Of a stretch of DNA of 64,000 bases, positions 34,464 to 43,475 are shown one piece after another. Source of the DNA: Nocardia wallacei (lineage in GTDB: Bacteria; Actinomycetota; Actinomycetes; Mycobacteriales; Mycobacteriaceae); NCBI RefSeq assembly GCF_014466955.1, contig NZ_AP023396.1:992001-1056000 (forward strand), in the 5' to 3' direction. The notes under the pieces are model-generated. The model ran no database searches and had not been told where the DNA came from. It saw only the letters and a list, made by a program, of their open reading frames with translations. How positions within the stretch are numbered: position 1 is the stretch's first letter; every line of letters begins with the position of its first letter. A program made the translations under genes and the position numbers.

Positions 34464-35753
34464 TCACGGCTGCCACTGGCTGTTGGCGAGCAGCGCGTAT
34501 TGGGCGGCCGCGCGCTGCTGGGCGTCGAGCAGTTGGGCGGCGTTCAGAAAGCTCACGTACTGGCGGTAGGCGACGATGCAGGTGAAGCGTTTCACCCTGC
34601 TCTGCGCCGAGTTGCCGCTGCCGGTCCGGTTCTCCACGCAGGCGGAGTCGGGGACGTTCGGGGGCGGGTCGGCCTTGCGCGTCATGCCGCTGATGACGAG
34701 TGGCTCGGTCACGGCCTTCTTCGCCGACGCGGCGTCCTTGGCTCGCGCCAGCAGGGCCGCGTCGGTCATGGCGAACCGGTCGGCGCCGATCGCCTCGAAG
34801 GTCTTGCGGGCCTGCGCGCGGTCGGACATGTGGTGCAGCACGCCGCGGCGGCCGTAGATGCCGGGGTAGGCGCCGATTCCGGGCTTGTATACCTCGTCCG
34901 GATTCAGCGTCCGGCTCAGGATGTGGTCCTGGTCCCACGGAAGATGCAGCGCCTCTTCGTCCGACACCGGTTTCACCTGGTCCAGCAGCGGCAGCTGGGT
35001 ATCGAACGCCTTCTCCGTCAGCGCGGTCAGCGCGGCCGGATCCGGTTTGGGAACGGTGACCACGACGCCCACCACGTACGGGCCCTGGGCGACGAACGAC
35101 CGCGCGGTCGCCACACCCGGTCGCCAATGCGCGTGTGCCTTCGGATATTTCGCGAGGGTCAGCGGCTGGTTGCCCTCCTTGTTGGCGTCGAAGTCGGCGG
35201 CGTAGAACTCGTCGGCGGCGCGTTGCGCGGACTCGCCGTCGGGAAACTGCATGACCAGCAGATTGGCCGTGGACGCGTCCGGGGTGCCGCGGGAGACCGT
35301 CGGCCAGCCCGAGTCGAGGATGAAGGTGCTGCGGTCGGCGCCTTCGGACTTGAAGCCGTACATCATCTTGTTGCGCTTCGCGATCGCCTCGGCGACGTCC
35401 GGGCGCCCCACCAGCGAATCCATCGCGCCGCTGGTGAAACTCTGGGCGTCACTACCGAAGGTCATCCGCGGATCGACGTCCTCCGCGGTGGCGACGTAGT
35501 CGGCCAGGCGCATCGCGGCGACGTCGTCCATCTGGAAGAACGCGGGCCGGTAGTCCTCGTAGATATCGACCGGTTCGATCGGATAGGAGCCGACGTCGAG
35601 CTTGCGGATGTCGACCTCGCCGGGCAGCGCGGTCCCGGCGAGAGTGGCGTTGCAGCCGCTCAGCGTCGCCACCAGGCCGGCGGTGACCAGGGCGCTCGCG
35701 AGCAGCCGGACGCCGGTGCGGCTCAGTCTGGACATCGTGTTCGAGGCGGTCAT
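34464..35753 (-). CDS. Lipoprotein, DUF7373-like family, copy A2
   Basis: ATG 35753 overlaps the stop of copy B2 (ATGA). The 429-residue product has lipobox LSGC (Cys34). Family motifs are LDVGSYPIEP, KYPKAHAHWRPG and AAQLLDAQQRAAAQYALLAN. SDEEALHLPWDQDHILSRTL parallels SKRDLLHLPFDPFGIFRKTF in copy A1. Coupled translation with B2 suggests the two products act together. Confidence 0.82.
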   Translation of the reverse strand: MTASNTMSRLSRTGVRLLASALVTAGLVATLSGCNATLAGTALPGEVDIRKLDVGSYPIEPVDIYEDYRPAFFQMDDVAAMRLADYVATAEDVDPRMTFGSDAQSFTSGAMDSLVGRPDVAEAIAKRNKMMYGFKSEGADRSTFILDSGWPTVSRGTPDASTANLLVMQFPDGESAQRAADEFYAADFDANKEGNQPLTLAKYPKAHAHWRPGVATARSFVAQGPYVVGVVVTVPKPDPAALTALTEKAFDTQLPLLDQVKPVSDEEALHLPWDQDHILSRTLNPDEVYKPGIGAYPGIYGRRGVLHHMSDRAQARKTFEAIGADRFAMTDAALLARAKDAASAKKAVTEPLVISGMTRKADPPPNVPDSACVENRTGSGNSAQSRVKRFTCIVAYRQYVSFLNAAQLLDAQQRAAAQYALLANSQWQP

Positions 35754-36967
35754 CCGGCCTTCACCAACATCACGTATTGAGCGGAGATCCGCTGCTGGGC
35801 GTCGAGCAGCTGGGCGGCCCAGGTGAATGCGGCGTAGCGCCCCTGGGCGACCGAGCAGTAGTAGCGGACCGCCATCTTCTCTTTGCCGTGGTACTCCCGG
35901 CATTTGGCGGCGGGCAGATTCTTCGGGGCGGCCGCCCTGCGGAAGTTGCGCGTGGGATCGCCGAGTTCGTCGCGGACCTTCTGCGCGGCGGCGGCGTCGC
36001 GGGCCCGGAACAGCTGTGTGCCGTAGTCGGCGAACCGGTCCACCCCGTTCTCCTCGAAGAGCTGCTTGGACTCCGCCGGGTCGGAGCTGAAATGCAGCGC
36101 GGCGTGGGCGTCGTAGACGCCGGGCGGATTCAGCCAGGCCCCGAGCGCGTCCTCCTTGGGCCGGATCAGCGTGCGGCGCAGCATGTCGTCGCGATCGATG
36201 GGCTGCGACATGAGTTTGTCGCGCGGGGTCGGGGTGAACTTGGAGATCGCGGGGACGACGGTGTCGAGGCTCTTCTGCAACAGGGTCGTCAGCGCGGGCA
36301 GGTCCACCTTCTCCAGCCAGGCCTTGGCCTGATCGTAGATCCAGGTGTAGACCACGAAAGGCCCGGTGGCATACCAGGATCCGATCGACTGGACGGTGGG
36401 GTCCCAGTGCGCGTGCACGCCCGGATACTTCGGCAGGGTCACCGGCTGGTTCCGGTTGTTGTATCCGAAGTCGGTGCGCTCCAGCGCCGCCGCGGCGTCG
36501 GCGGCCTTCTGCGAATCGGGGAACAGCATGACCGTGTTGGCCAGCTCCATGCCCTGGTTGTACGGGTCGTTGCGGGCGTAGCTGGCGAATCCGCTGACGA
36601 AATCGGGGGCGTCCTCGTGAAACCTGCTGGTGTCGATCTTGATGATGTCGCTGAGCAGCGAATACTTGGGATCGACGAACACCAGCGCGGCCATCGGCGC
36701 GGGATGCACGAAGGCCGGGTCGACGTCGGAGGGCAGCGGGAGCAGGTTCCCGAACCGCTCGGCCTCGATCATGCGGGCCGCTTCGTCGTTCTTCGGCAGG
36801 CCCATGTCGTGCGGTTCCCCGCTGTAGGGCCCCAGATCGAGCTGTCCGATGTCCACGACGGGTTCGGCCGCGACCGCGTCGCCGCCACCCCCGTCCGAGC
36901 CGCAGCCGGCTGTCACCAATGAGGCAACCAGCAGTCCGGCCGCCAGGAGTCCCGTGGTCCTCCGCAT
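35750..36967 (-). CDS. Lipoprotein, DUF7373-like family, copy B2
   Basis: ATG 36967 has GGAGGGGAT just upstream and gives 405 residues, lipobox VTAGC (Cys22). Family motifs are LDLGPYSGEP, KYPGVHAHWDP and AAQLLDAQQRISAQYVMLVK. It resembles copy B1 over its length. It precedes A2 with a 4-bp overlap. It is divergent from the metallophosphoesterase gene. Confidence 0.82.
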   Translation of the reverse strand: MRRTTGLLAAGLLVASLVTAGCGSDGGGGDAVAAEPVVDIGQLDLGPYSGEPHDMGLPKNDEAARMIEAERFGNLLPLPSDVDPAFVHPAPMAALVFVDPKYSLLSDIIKIDTSRFHEDAPDFVSGFASYARNDPYNQGMELANTVMLFPDSQKAADAAAALERTDFGYNNRNQPVTLPKYPGVHAHWDPTVQSIGSWYATGPFVVYTWIYDQAKAWLEKVDLPALTTLLQKSLDTVVPAISKFTPTPRDKLMSQPIDRDDMLRRTLIRPKEDALGAWLNPPGVYDAHAALHFSSDPAESKQLFEENGVDRFADYGTQLFRARDAAAAQKVRDELGDPTRNFRRAAAPKNLPAAKCREYHGKEKMAVRYYCSVAQGRYAAFTWAAQLLDAQQRISAQYVMLVKAG

Positions 36968-37128
36968 GTATCCCCTCCGTCGGAACTCGGCCACCTCCAC
37001 GGGTCACGATGGCCGATGCAGGCGCCGCGGTCGAGCGGTTGACAACATAGCACCTGCCAGGACATGCCGGGCACCATCGTTTTCGGGGCGAAGTGGCGCG
37101 CTCACCCGCCGACGGACAGGATGAGCTG

Positions 37129-38265
37129 GTGAAGTACATCCCGCGCGTGGCCCTGTTGCTGGGGATTCCCGCTCTGCTCTTCCTGGTCCCGTGGTGGCTG
37201 CTGGTCCACAGCACCGTGGACGGGCCGCTGTACTGGCTCGGCTCGGCGGTGTTCCTGCTCGGCTTCGTATTCCTGCCCACGGGAATGCTGCTCGGGCACG
37301 GGCCCCGGCAATCCGACGCGGCGGTCGTCGTGGGCGACACCCTGCTGGGGGTCGCCTGGGTGCTGTTCACCTGGTCGGTGATCGGCGCGGTGGTGCGGGC
37401 GGGTCTGGCCGTCGCGGGGGTGGAAGATCCGGCGCGCTCACGTGGTGTCGCGGTGGGTGTGATCGCGGTCTGTGCGGCGCTGATCGGCTGGGGGGTGGTG
37501 GAAGCGCGCCGGGTGCCGCGGGTGCGGACCGTGGAGGTGACCATTCCGCGGCTGGGCCGCGGGCTGGACGGCCTGCGGCTGGTGGTCGTCACCGACACGC
37601 ACTTCGCCGCGCTGGACCGGCTGCGCTGGTCGCACCGCGTGGTCGAGGTCGTCAACGCGCAACGTCCCGATATCGCCTGTCACGCGGGCGATCTCGCCGA
37701 CGGCTCGGTGCAGCGGCGGCGCGCGCAGGTGGAGCCGCTCGGCAAGGTCGATGCCGAGCTGGGCCGGTTCTACATCACCGGCAACCACGAGTACTTCGGC
37801 GACGCGCCCGGCTGGCTCGAGTACATGACCGGAATCGGCTGGCAGCCGCTGCGCAACAGCCACGAGGTCGTGGAGCGCGACGGGGATCGGCTGGTGATCG
37901 CGGGCATCGACGACCCGACGGGCATCGCGCTCGACGGGCACGGCCCGGACCTGCCCGCGGCGCTCGCGGGCGCCGATCCCGAGGTGCCGGTGGTACTACT
38001 GGCCCACCAGCCGAAGCAGATCGTGGACGCGGTGAAAGCCGGTGTGGCGCTGCAGATTTCGGGACATACGCACGGCGGGCAGATCTGGCCGTTCCGCTAC
38101 CTGGTGCGTCTGGACCAGCCGGTGGTCGCGGGCCTGAGCCGCCACGGCGAGCACACCCAGCTCTACACCAGCCGCGGCACCGGGTTCTGGGGTCCGCCGC
38201 TGCGCGTGTTCGCACCGAGCGAGATCACGGTGCTGGTGCTGCGCGCGCCCGCTACTGCGGCGTGA
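37129..38265 (+). CDS. Membrane-anchored metallophosphoesterase
   Basis: GTG 37129 has AGGA 7 bases upstream and gives 378 residues; a GTG at 37093 is an alternative start. Four hydrophobic segments are followed by a calcineurin-like domain: VVTDTHFAAL, CHAGDLADGS, YITGNHEYF and SGHTHGGQIWPF are the metal-binding blocks. YkuE-like proteins of this layout act on phospho-lipids or unknown phosphodiesters. It stands alone between lipoprotein and T7SS-accessory genes. Confidence 0.9.
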   Translation: MKYIPRVALLLGIPALLFLVPWWLLVHSTVDGPLYWLGSAVFLLGFVFLPTGMLLGHGPRQSDAAVVVGDTLLGVAWVLFTWSVIGAVVRAGLAVAGVEDPARSRGVAVGVIAVCAALIGWGVVEARRVPRVRTVEVTIPRLGRGLDGLRLVVVTDTHFAALDRLRWSHRVVEVVNAQRPDIACHAGDLADGSVQRRRAQVEPLGKVDAELGRFYITGNHEYFGDAPGWLEYMTGIGWQPLRNSHEVVERDGDRLVIAGIDDPTGIALDGHGPDLPAALAGADPEVPVVLLAHQPKQIVDAVKAGVALQISGHTHGGQIWPFRYLVRLDQPVVAGLSRHGEHTQLYTSRGTGFWGPPLRVFAPSEITVLVLRAPATAA

Positions 38266-39691
38266 GCCGGACGTCGCGCAAGAACTGCTCGCAGGTGCCG
38301 GCGATGGACTGCCAACCGTCCGAAGGGTATTGGCAGCCGACGCTGACCTGTAGTCCGGCGTCGACGAGCACATGCCAGCGGACGGTGGTGCCGTCGGGTG
38401 GGTACTCCTCGTAGGACAGGCTGGGCCGCCCACCGAAAACGGGGTCGCGTCGCAGGTCGCTGACCGTCCCCGGAGGGCGGCGCTGGATCTGGGCCTCCAG
38501 GGTGCGCGAGACGTCCTCGACGGTGGAGCCGGGTGTCAGCGCCTTCTGGGTGATCGTCATCCGTTGCCGCGCACCGTCGCCCGGATTCAGATCCAGCCGG
38601 GTGTCGGTGCGGGTGGCTACCCGCCAACCCTCGGGGACCTGCGCCTGCACCCGCCCGAAGGTCTGCGGGGTGGGTCGGCCGCTGGGCGGCACGGCTGCGG
38701 TGACCGGAGGCGACGGCGCGGTGCTGGTCCGCGCGGCTGCCGGTGCCGGATCATTCGATGACCGTGTCCCCGCCAGGACCGCCACGCCCACCGCGATGGC
38801 GATCGCGACCACCACGACAGCCGCCGCGGCCACCAGCACGGTGCGCCGGGAGCGGGGCGGCTGCGCGGCGTTGGCGTGCGCTCGCAGTGGCGCGTCCCGG
38901 TCCGGCAGCGGGGCTGCGAAACTCGGGCGGTGGGCCGCGATCGGCTGTCCGGGGTGCGCCGGGGGATGCGATGCACTCTGGATCAGGTCGGCGCCCGCGA
39001 CCGGTCGCACATCGACCGGGAAACCGCACTGCCCGGCGATGGCCGCGCGCAATGCCTCCAGCTGTGCGGCGTCCGCGATGCCAACGGCCACAAGGTAATT
39101 CGGGGTCTGTCCGGCGAGCAGCCGGGCGACGACCGCGCCGATCGCCTCGGGCGGGTCGGCCAGGCCGACGGTCGGTTCGTGCTCGCAGGCATCGATCCAG
39201 GTGTCCGGGCCGGACCGGCCGACCAGGGTTGCCGTGGTGGACAGCGGATTCAGCTCCAGCACCGCGATGCGCTGATGCTGTGCGTTGCTCGCGCCGAGCG
39301 ACGCGGCGCGCAAGGCCAGCGGCTCCACCGCCACGTCGGCGACCAAGCGGCCGGCGGCCGCCTCCACCGCGGCCCGGCGCCGCCGCCCCCACTCCGAGGG
39401 CGCGACCACGGTGAGCCGGTCGCACGGGCCGGGCAGGCGCAGATTGGTCAGCACCGCGCCGAACACCACCGCGAACGCGTCGGCCGCGGTGGGCAGGCTG
39501 GGGAAGGCGATCCGGTCCGCCTCGGCCAACCGGACCACCGACACCGCCGGATACTGCGGCCGCAGCGCTTCTCCCACAACGAAACTGGCGTTGTCACTGG
39601 CGGGCACGATCGACGGCGGGCCGTTCCAATGGGTGGCCTCGCTGCGCGCCCACAGCCGGGTATCGGTCAGTACGAGTTCGACGGTGGGCAT
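38252..39691 (-). CDS. Type VII secretion-associated protein, Rv3446c family (TIGR03931-like)
   Basis: ATG 39691 gives 479 residues. The N-terminal half looks actin/Hsp70-like and inactive (MPTVELVLTDTRLWARSEAT, RIAVLELNPLSTTATLVG). One membrane helix (VLVAAAAVVVVAIAIAVGVA) follows. The extracytoplasmic C-terminal domain contains VPEGWRVATRTDTRLDLNPG and YEEYPPDGTTVRWHVLVDAG, the TIGR03931 pattern. In M. tuberculosis this gene lies in ESX-4, which argues that the whole locus is ESX-4-type. Confidence 0.85.
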   Translation of the reverse strand: MPTVELVLTDTRLWARSEATHWNGPPSIVPASDNASFVVGEALRPQYPAVSVVRLAEADRIAFPSLPTAADAFAVVFGAVLTNLRLPGPCDRLTVVAPSEWGRRRRAAVEAAAGRLVADVAVEPLALRAASLGASNAQHQRIAVLELNPLSTTATLVGRSGPDTWIDACEHEPTVGLADPPEAIGAVVARLLAGQTPNYLVAVGIADAAQLEALRAAIAGQCGFPVDVRPVAGADLIQSASHPPAHPGQPIAAHRPSFAAPLPDRDAPLRAHANAAQPPRSRRTVLVAAAAVVVVAIAIAVGVAVLAGTRSSNDPAPAAARTSTAPSPPVTAAVPPSGRPTPQTFGRVQAQVPEGWRVATRTDTRLDLNPGDGARQRMTITQKALTPGSTVEDVSRTLEAQIQRRPPGTVSDLRRDPVFGGRPSLSYEEYPPDGTTVRWHVLVDAGLQVSVGCQYPSDGWQSIAGTCEQFLRDVRLTPQ

Positions 39692-39831
39692 CAGCGCGCC
39701 ACCGGCCGAGCGGTCCGGGTCACCGACGAGATGCCGCGCGATGTGACAGCGATCGTCACGCCCTCCCCTTCCGTGTGGTTCACGCGGCATCCTACTTCAG
39801 CCCGGTGACACGGCAGCGGGAGCGGATCGGG

Positions 39832-41022
39832 TCAGTAGTTGTTCGCCAGCAGCGCGTAGGCGGCGGCCGTGCGGTACTTGACGTCTGCCTCGGTGTCGGC
39901 CACGACGACCTGGACGTATCGGCGGTACGGGATGTAACAGCGGTAGGCGGCCTCGCGCTGCCGGTCGCCTCTGCTGTTGAGTTCCAGGCATTTCGCGCCC
40001 GGCACGGTCGAGACGGCGGGCAGCGGATCGTATTGCGCGCCCGAGCCGGTGATCAGGCCGGTGATCAGGCGGGCGCCCGCGTCCGGATCGCGTACGCGCA
40101 GTACCGAACTGGTCTCGGCGACGGCCACGGCGTCCAGGCCGGTGTCGTCGACCAGGCGCTGCCGGGCGGACTCGTCGGCGGCGGTGTGCACGAAGGCCGG
40201 TGCGCCGAAGACGGCGAATCGGTCGGGGTCGGCCTTCTGGTCGCGGTCGCGGACCACCGCGCGGGCCAGCAGCCGGTCCGGGTCCAGCGGCAGGTCGTCG
40301 AGCTCGGTCTGCGGAGTCGGCCGGAACCGGTCCAGCGCGGGCACCTGCGCGTCGAGGGTCTTCTGGACCCAGGCGAGCAGGTCCGGCTCCTCCGGGTGCG
40401 GGCGCTCGATGAACAGCGAGATCACGAATTCCCGGTAGGCCATGAAGGTTCCGATGTTGGAGACGCCGGGCCGGTAGTGGATGAAGGCATCCGGGTACTT
40501 CGGCAGCGTGAGTTTGCGGTTCACCTCGGGCGCGACACCGAAGTCGGCGTCCTCGAGTTCCCGCGCGGCCAGGGCGGCGGTCTGCGCGTCCGGGAAACGC
40601 AGCACCAGATCGGTGATGGCGGTCGCGTCCGGGGCGGGCGCCTGAGCCCGGTCGGCGCCACCGGCCACGTACCCGACCACCATGCCGCGCCGGTCCAGTA
40701 CCGGCTTGGAGACACCGGCGAGCAGGTGGTTGGTGGCGTTGGTGCTGTCGGGCACCACCCGGCCGCCCGCGCCGATCGTCAAGGACGGATCGATGCGAAT
40801 GGTCGGGACGACGGCCTGCGACATCCGCATGCCCTCCAGCAGCGCGCCGTCCCCGGCGGAGTGCCGGCCGTAGTCGTGCCGGTCGACGGCGTACGGGCCG
40901 ACATCGAGGGTGCGGACATCGAGTTCGGCCGCGACGGGCGTGCCCTGCGCGCCGCACCCGGCCAGCAGCGCCGCCAGCGCGACGACCGCGGCGACGATCG
41001 GTGCAGTTTTCCTGCGGCCCAT
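39832..41022 (-). CDS. Lipoprotein, DUF7373-like family, fifth copy
   Basis: This 396-residue product has lipobox LLAGC (Cys23). LDVGPYAVDR and KYPDAFIHYRPG identify the family. The C-terminal block is altered to KYRTAAAYALLANNY, so this is the most diverged of the five. It is separated from the other four by the metallophosphoesterase and Rv3446c-like genes. It is divergent from the FHA gene. Confidence 0.82.
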   Translation of the reverse strand: MGRRKTAPIVAAVVALAALLAGCGAQGTPVAAELDVRTLDVGPYAVDRHDYGRHSAGDGALLEGMRMSQAVVPTIRIDPSLTIGAGGRVVPDSTNATNHLLAGVSKPVLDRRGMVVGYVAGGADRAQAPAPDATAITDLVLRFPDAQTAALAARELEDADFGVAPEVNRKLTLPKYPDAFIHYRPGVSNIGTFMAYREFVISLFIERPHPEEPDLLAWVQKTLDAQVPALDRFRPTPQTELDDLPLDPDRLLARAVVRDRDQKADPDRFAVFGAPAFVHTAADESARQRLVDDTGLDAVAVAETSSVLRVRDPDAGARLITGLITGSGAQYDPLPAVSTVPGAKCLELNSRGDRQREAAYRCYIPYRRYVQVVVADTEADVKYRTAAAYALLANNY

Positions 41023-41162
41023 GGATCAGCCCCCGTTCCTCCCGGTGCCTCGTTTCAAATTACCGGACCGGGGCCGGGCGGGGGTCCGGTGCGAAGGGTT
41101 TGCCTTAACCTGGTGCATGTGGTGAGGACCGCGCGTAGCTACCCCGGAGGCCGATTCCGTTG

Positions 41163-42494
41163 ATGGATCGGCAGGTCGAGGTTGTCACCGGCAGCCACGT
41201 GGTGGTCCGGATCGCCGGTGCGGTGCTGCTCGTCGCGCATCGCGAGCCGGGGCGGGTGCGCGCCGATTCGCCGGCGATGCTGGCGGCCGAGGCACTGGCG
41301 CAGCTGGTTTCGGAGGCGTCCGAGCAGGCGCCGGGCGGGCCGGGTCGGCTGGTGGCGCGGGAGGCGACGCGCTGGCTGATCCGCGACGCCGAGCAGATCA
41401 GTCCGGACCGGCCGTTCGATCTGGGCATTCTGTCGCAGGCGGATACGGGCGGGCTGGCGATCTTCCTGCACGGGGCGGTGACCGCGGTGCTCGCGGGCGC
41501 GGGCGGGATCGAGCGGTATCGCGGCGTGGACGCGGCCTTCACGGTGGACCGGGTGGCCGCGCCGCCGGACCGGGCGGCGGCGCTGTTCATCGATGACGAC
41601 GGCGGGCCGGTACCCGAGCTTCCGGAGCGTGGCATCGGCGCCCTGGTGGAAGGCGTCGCTCAGGCCGACGGCGCGATCGTGTGGTTCGAGAACGAGCGGA
41701 CGCGGGCGCGGGATCGGGTGCGGCCCGACGCCGGGGCGCACCGGCGAGCGGAGGGGCCGCCGCCCACCTCGCCTATGGCCGCCGAGTCGCGGCCCGCGCC
41801 CGAGACGGTTCCGGAAGTCGAAGCGCGGGAACCAGTTTCGGGCGAGGGTGACCTGGCGGCGCGGCTCGCCGAGACGCAGCTCGGTCGCCCGGCGCCGGAT
41901 CCGCGGGCGGCCGCGACGCCGCCGCACGGCGCGGCCGCCGAGCCGCCCGTGCCCCCGGCGCTGTCGGACCCGGAGCTGGAACGGCGCCTGGAGGCGACCA
42001 CGCGGGCCACCTCGCTGACGGTGCGGGTGGTCGGATTCAAGTGTGCGCGAGCGCATCCCAGCGATCCGCGGTCGGCGTTCTGCACGGTGTGCGGCATGCC
42101 GGTGGATCAGACCCAGCCGCCGTCGGACGTGGTGCGGCCGCCGCTGGGCATGCTGGTGCTCGACGACGGCACGACCTTCCTGCTCGCCTCGGACGCGGTG
42201 ATCGGGCGCGACCCGGAGAACTCCGACGCCGCCCGCCGCGGACTGATGCCGATGAAGATCGATGACGTCTCCGGCGGCATGTCCCGCGCGCATGCCGAGA
42301 TCCGCCTGGTGAACTGGGATGTCATGGTCGTGGACCGCGGCTCCACCAACGGCACCCGCGCCCGCCTCCCCGGCTACCACGACTGGATCCGCCTCACCCC
42401 CAACCAGCCCATGGCCCTGACCCACGGCGCCGAAATCATGCTCGGCAACCGAGTCCTCCGCCTGGAGCCCGCCGCCCCACCCCCGTTCGGCTAG
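41163..42494 (+). CDS. FHA-domain protein with zinc-ribbon-like linker
   Basis: ATG 41163 gives 443 residues (a TTG one codon earlier is possible). The N-terminal 180 residues are a separate alpha/beta domain. A Pro/Ala/Glu-rich linker leads to CARAHPSDPRSAFCTVCG, a Cys-rich knuckle. The C-terminal FHA domain carries IGRDPENSDAARRGL, MSRAHAEIRLVNW and DRGSTNGTRARLPG, the phosphothreonine-binding core. It is a plausible reader of the nearby Ser/Thr kinase; that is inference. Confidence 0.9.
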   Translation: MDRQVEVVTGSHVVVRIAGAVLLVAHREPGRVRADSPAMLAAEALAQLVSEASEQAPGGPGRLVAREATRWLIRDAEQISPDRPFDLGILSQADTGGLAIFLHGAVTAVLAGAGGIERYRGVDAAFTVDRVAAPPDRAAALFIDDDGGPVPELPERGIGALVEGVAQADGAIVWFENERTRARDRVRPDAGAHRRAEGPPPTSPMAAESRPAPETVPEVEAREPVSGEGDLAARLAETQLGRPAPDPRAAATPPHGAAAEPPVPPALSDPELERRLEATTRATSLTVRVVGFKCARAHPSDPRSAFCTVCGMPVDQTQPPSDVVRPPLGMLVLDDGTTFLLASDAVIGRDPENSDAARRGLMPMKIDDVSGGMSRAHAEIRLVNWDVMVVDRGSTNGTRARLPGYHDWIRLTPNQPMALTHGAEIMLGNRVLRLEPAAPPPFG

Positions 42495-42502
42495 CGGGGG
42501 CG

Positions 42503-42650
42503 GCGGGCTGGTGTTGCGTTTTCCCTTCGGCTGGTTGTGTTGCGGGCTGGTGTTGCGCTTCCCTTTGGCTAGCTGTGTTGCGGGCTGGTATTGCGCGTTC
42601 CGTTCGGCTGGTTGTGTCGGTGGGGTGGTGTTGCGCTCGCTGTTCGTGGG
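42503..42650. repeat. About 39-bp tandem repeat, 3.7 copies, between convergent genes
   Basis: GCGGGCTGGT-TTGCG recurs at 42503, 42542, 42580 and (as GGTGGGGTGGTGTTGCG) 42619, with periods 39, 38 and 39. Each unit ends CTTCGGCTGGTTGTGT or similar. It fills the space between the FHA gene and the crotonase stop. The non-triplet period and location argue against coding. Confidence 0.8.
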
Positions 42651-43475
42651 TCAGTGGCCGGTGAAGTGGGGTGGGCGGCGTTCCAGTAGGGCGGTTACGG
42701 CCTCGTGGTGGTCGTCGGTCTGATGGGCTATGGCTTGGAGGGCGGCGGAGAGTTCGAGGAGGCTGTCCAGGCTTTGCCATTGGCCTTCGCGGAGTAGCTT
42801 CTTGGTCATGCGCAGGACCTGGGGTGGGTTGGCGGCGACGCGGGCGGCCAGGTGGCGGGCGCTGTCGAGGAGATCGTCCGGTTCGACGACCGCCGAGACC
42901 AGGCCCCAGTCCAGGGCGGTGGCCGCGTCGATCGCCTCGCCGGTGAACGCCATCTCGCTGGCGCGGGCCATGCCGACGGCACGGGGGAGCAGCCAGGCGC
43001 CACCGTCGCCGGGGATGATGCCGACCTTGGCGAAGCTCTCCGCGAAGGTCGCCGTGCGCGCGGCGATTCGCATGTCGCACATCAGGGCCAGATCGCAGCC
43101 GGCCCCGATCGCCGGGCCGTTCACCGCGGCGATGGTCGGAATCTCGCAGTGGTACAACGCCTTCGGGATGCGCTGGATACCGTGCCGGTAGCCCTGCCGC
43201 AGTTCGGCGGGGGAGCCGCCGAACATCCCGATCCGGTCGCGCATGTGCTTGACGTTGCCGCCGGAGGAGAACGCCGTGCCCGCGCCGGTCAGGATCGCCA
43301 CTCGCACCGAGGGATCGGCGTTGACCGCGGCGATCGCCGCCTCCAGCGCGTCGACGGTCTCGGCCTCGGAGATCGGGTTGCGGGCCGCCGGGTTGTTGAG
43401 GGTCCACAGCACGACGTCGCCGGTGCGTTCGACCAGCACGGGCGGCGTCGACGCGGCATTGGCAAGCTCGCTCAC
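42651..43475 (-). CDS. Enoyl-CoA hydratase/isomerase (crotonase) family protein 1
   Basis: This 274-residue protein has the crotonase fold: FSSGGNVKHMRDR (oxyanion-hole segment), AAVNGPAIGAGCDLALMCDM and KVGIIPGDGGAWLLPR. Catalytic Glu positions vary in this family; one Glu-like site is replaced by Gly-Asp-Gly-Gly (GDGG). It could hydrate or isomerise an enoyl-CoA made by the upstream acyl-CoA synthetase. Its start overlaps that gene's stop by 4 bp. Confidence 0.9.
   Translation of the reverse strand: MSELANAASTPPVLVERTGDVVLWTLNNPAARNPISEAETVDALEAAIAAVNADPSVRVAILTGAGTAFSSGGNVKHMRDRIGMFGGSPAELRQGYRHGIQRIPKALYHCEIPTIAAVNGPAIGAGCDLALMCDMRIAARTATFAESFAKVGIIPGDGGAWLLPRAVGMARASEMAFTGEAIDAATALDWGLVSAVVEPDDLLDSARHLAARVAANPPQVLRMTKKLLREGQWQSLDSLLELSAALQAIAHQTDDHHEAVTALLERRPPHFTGH

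Noticed and set aside
34464-37655. 1063-codon minus frame continuing upstream of lipoprotein A2
   Set aside because: Its last part is real copy A2 (start 35753). The upstream extension overlaps copy B2 in another frame, and B2 has its own lipobox and ribosome site.
17045-42494. eccB or eccA within the ESX region
   Set aside because: No product shows EccB (N-terminal helix plus repeat domains) or EccA (AAA+ CbxX) features. All genes in the region are otherwise accounted for.
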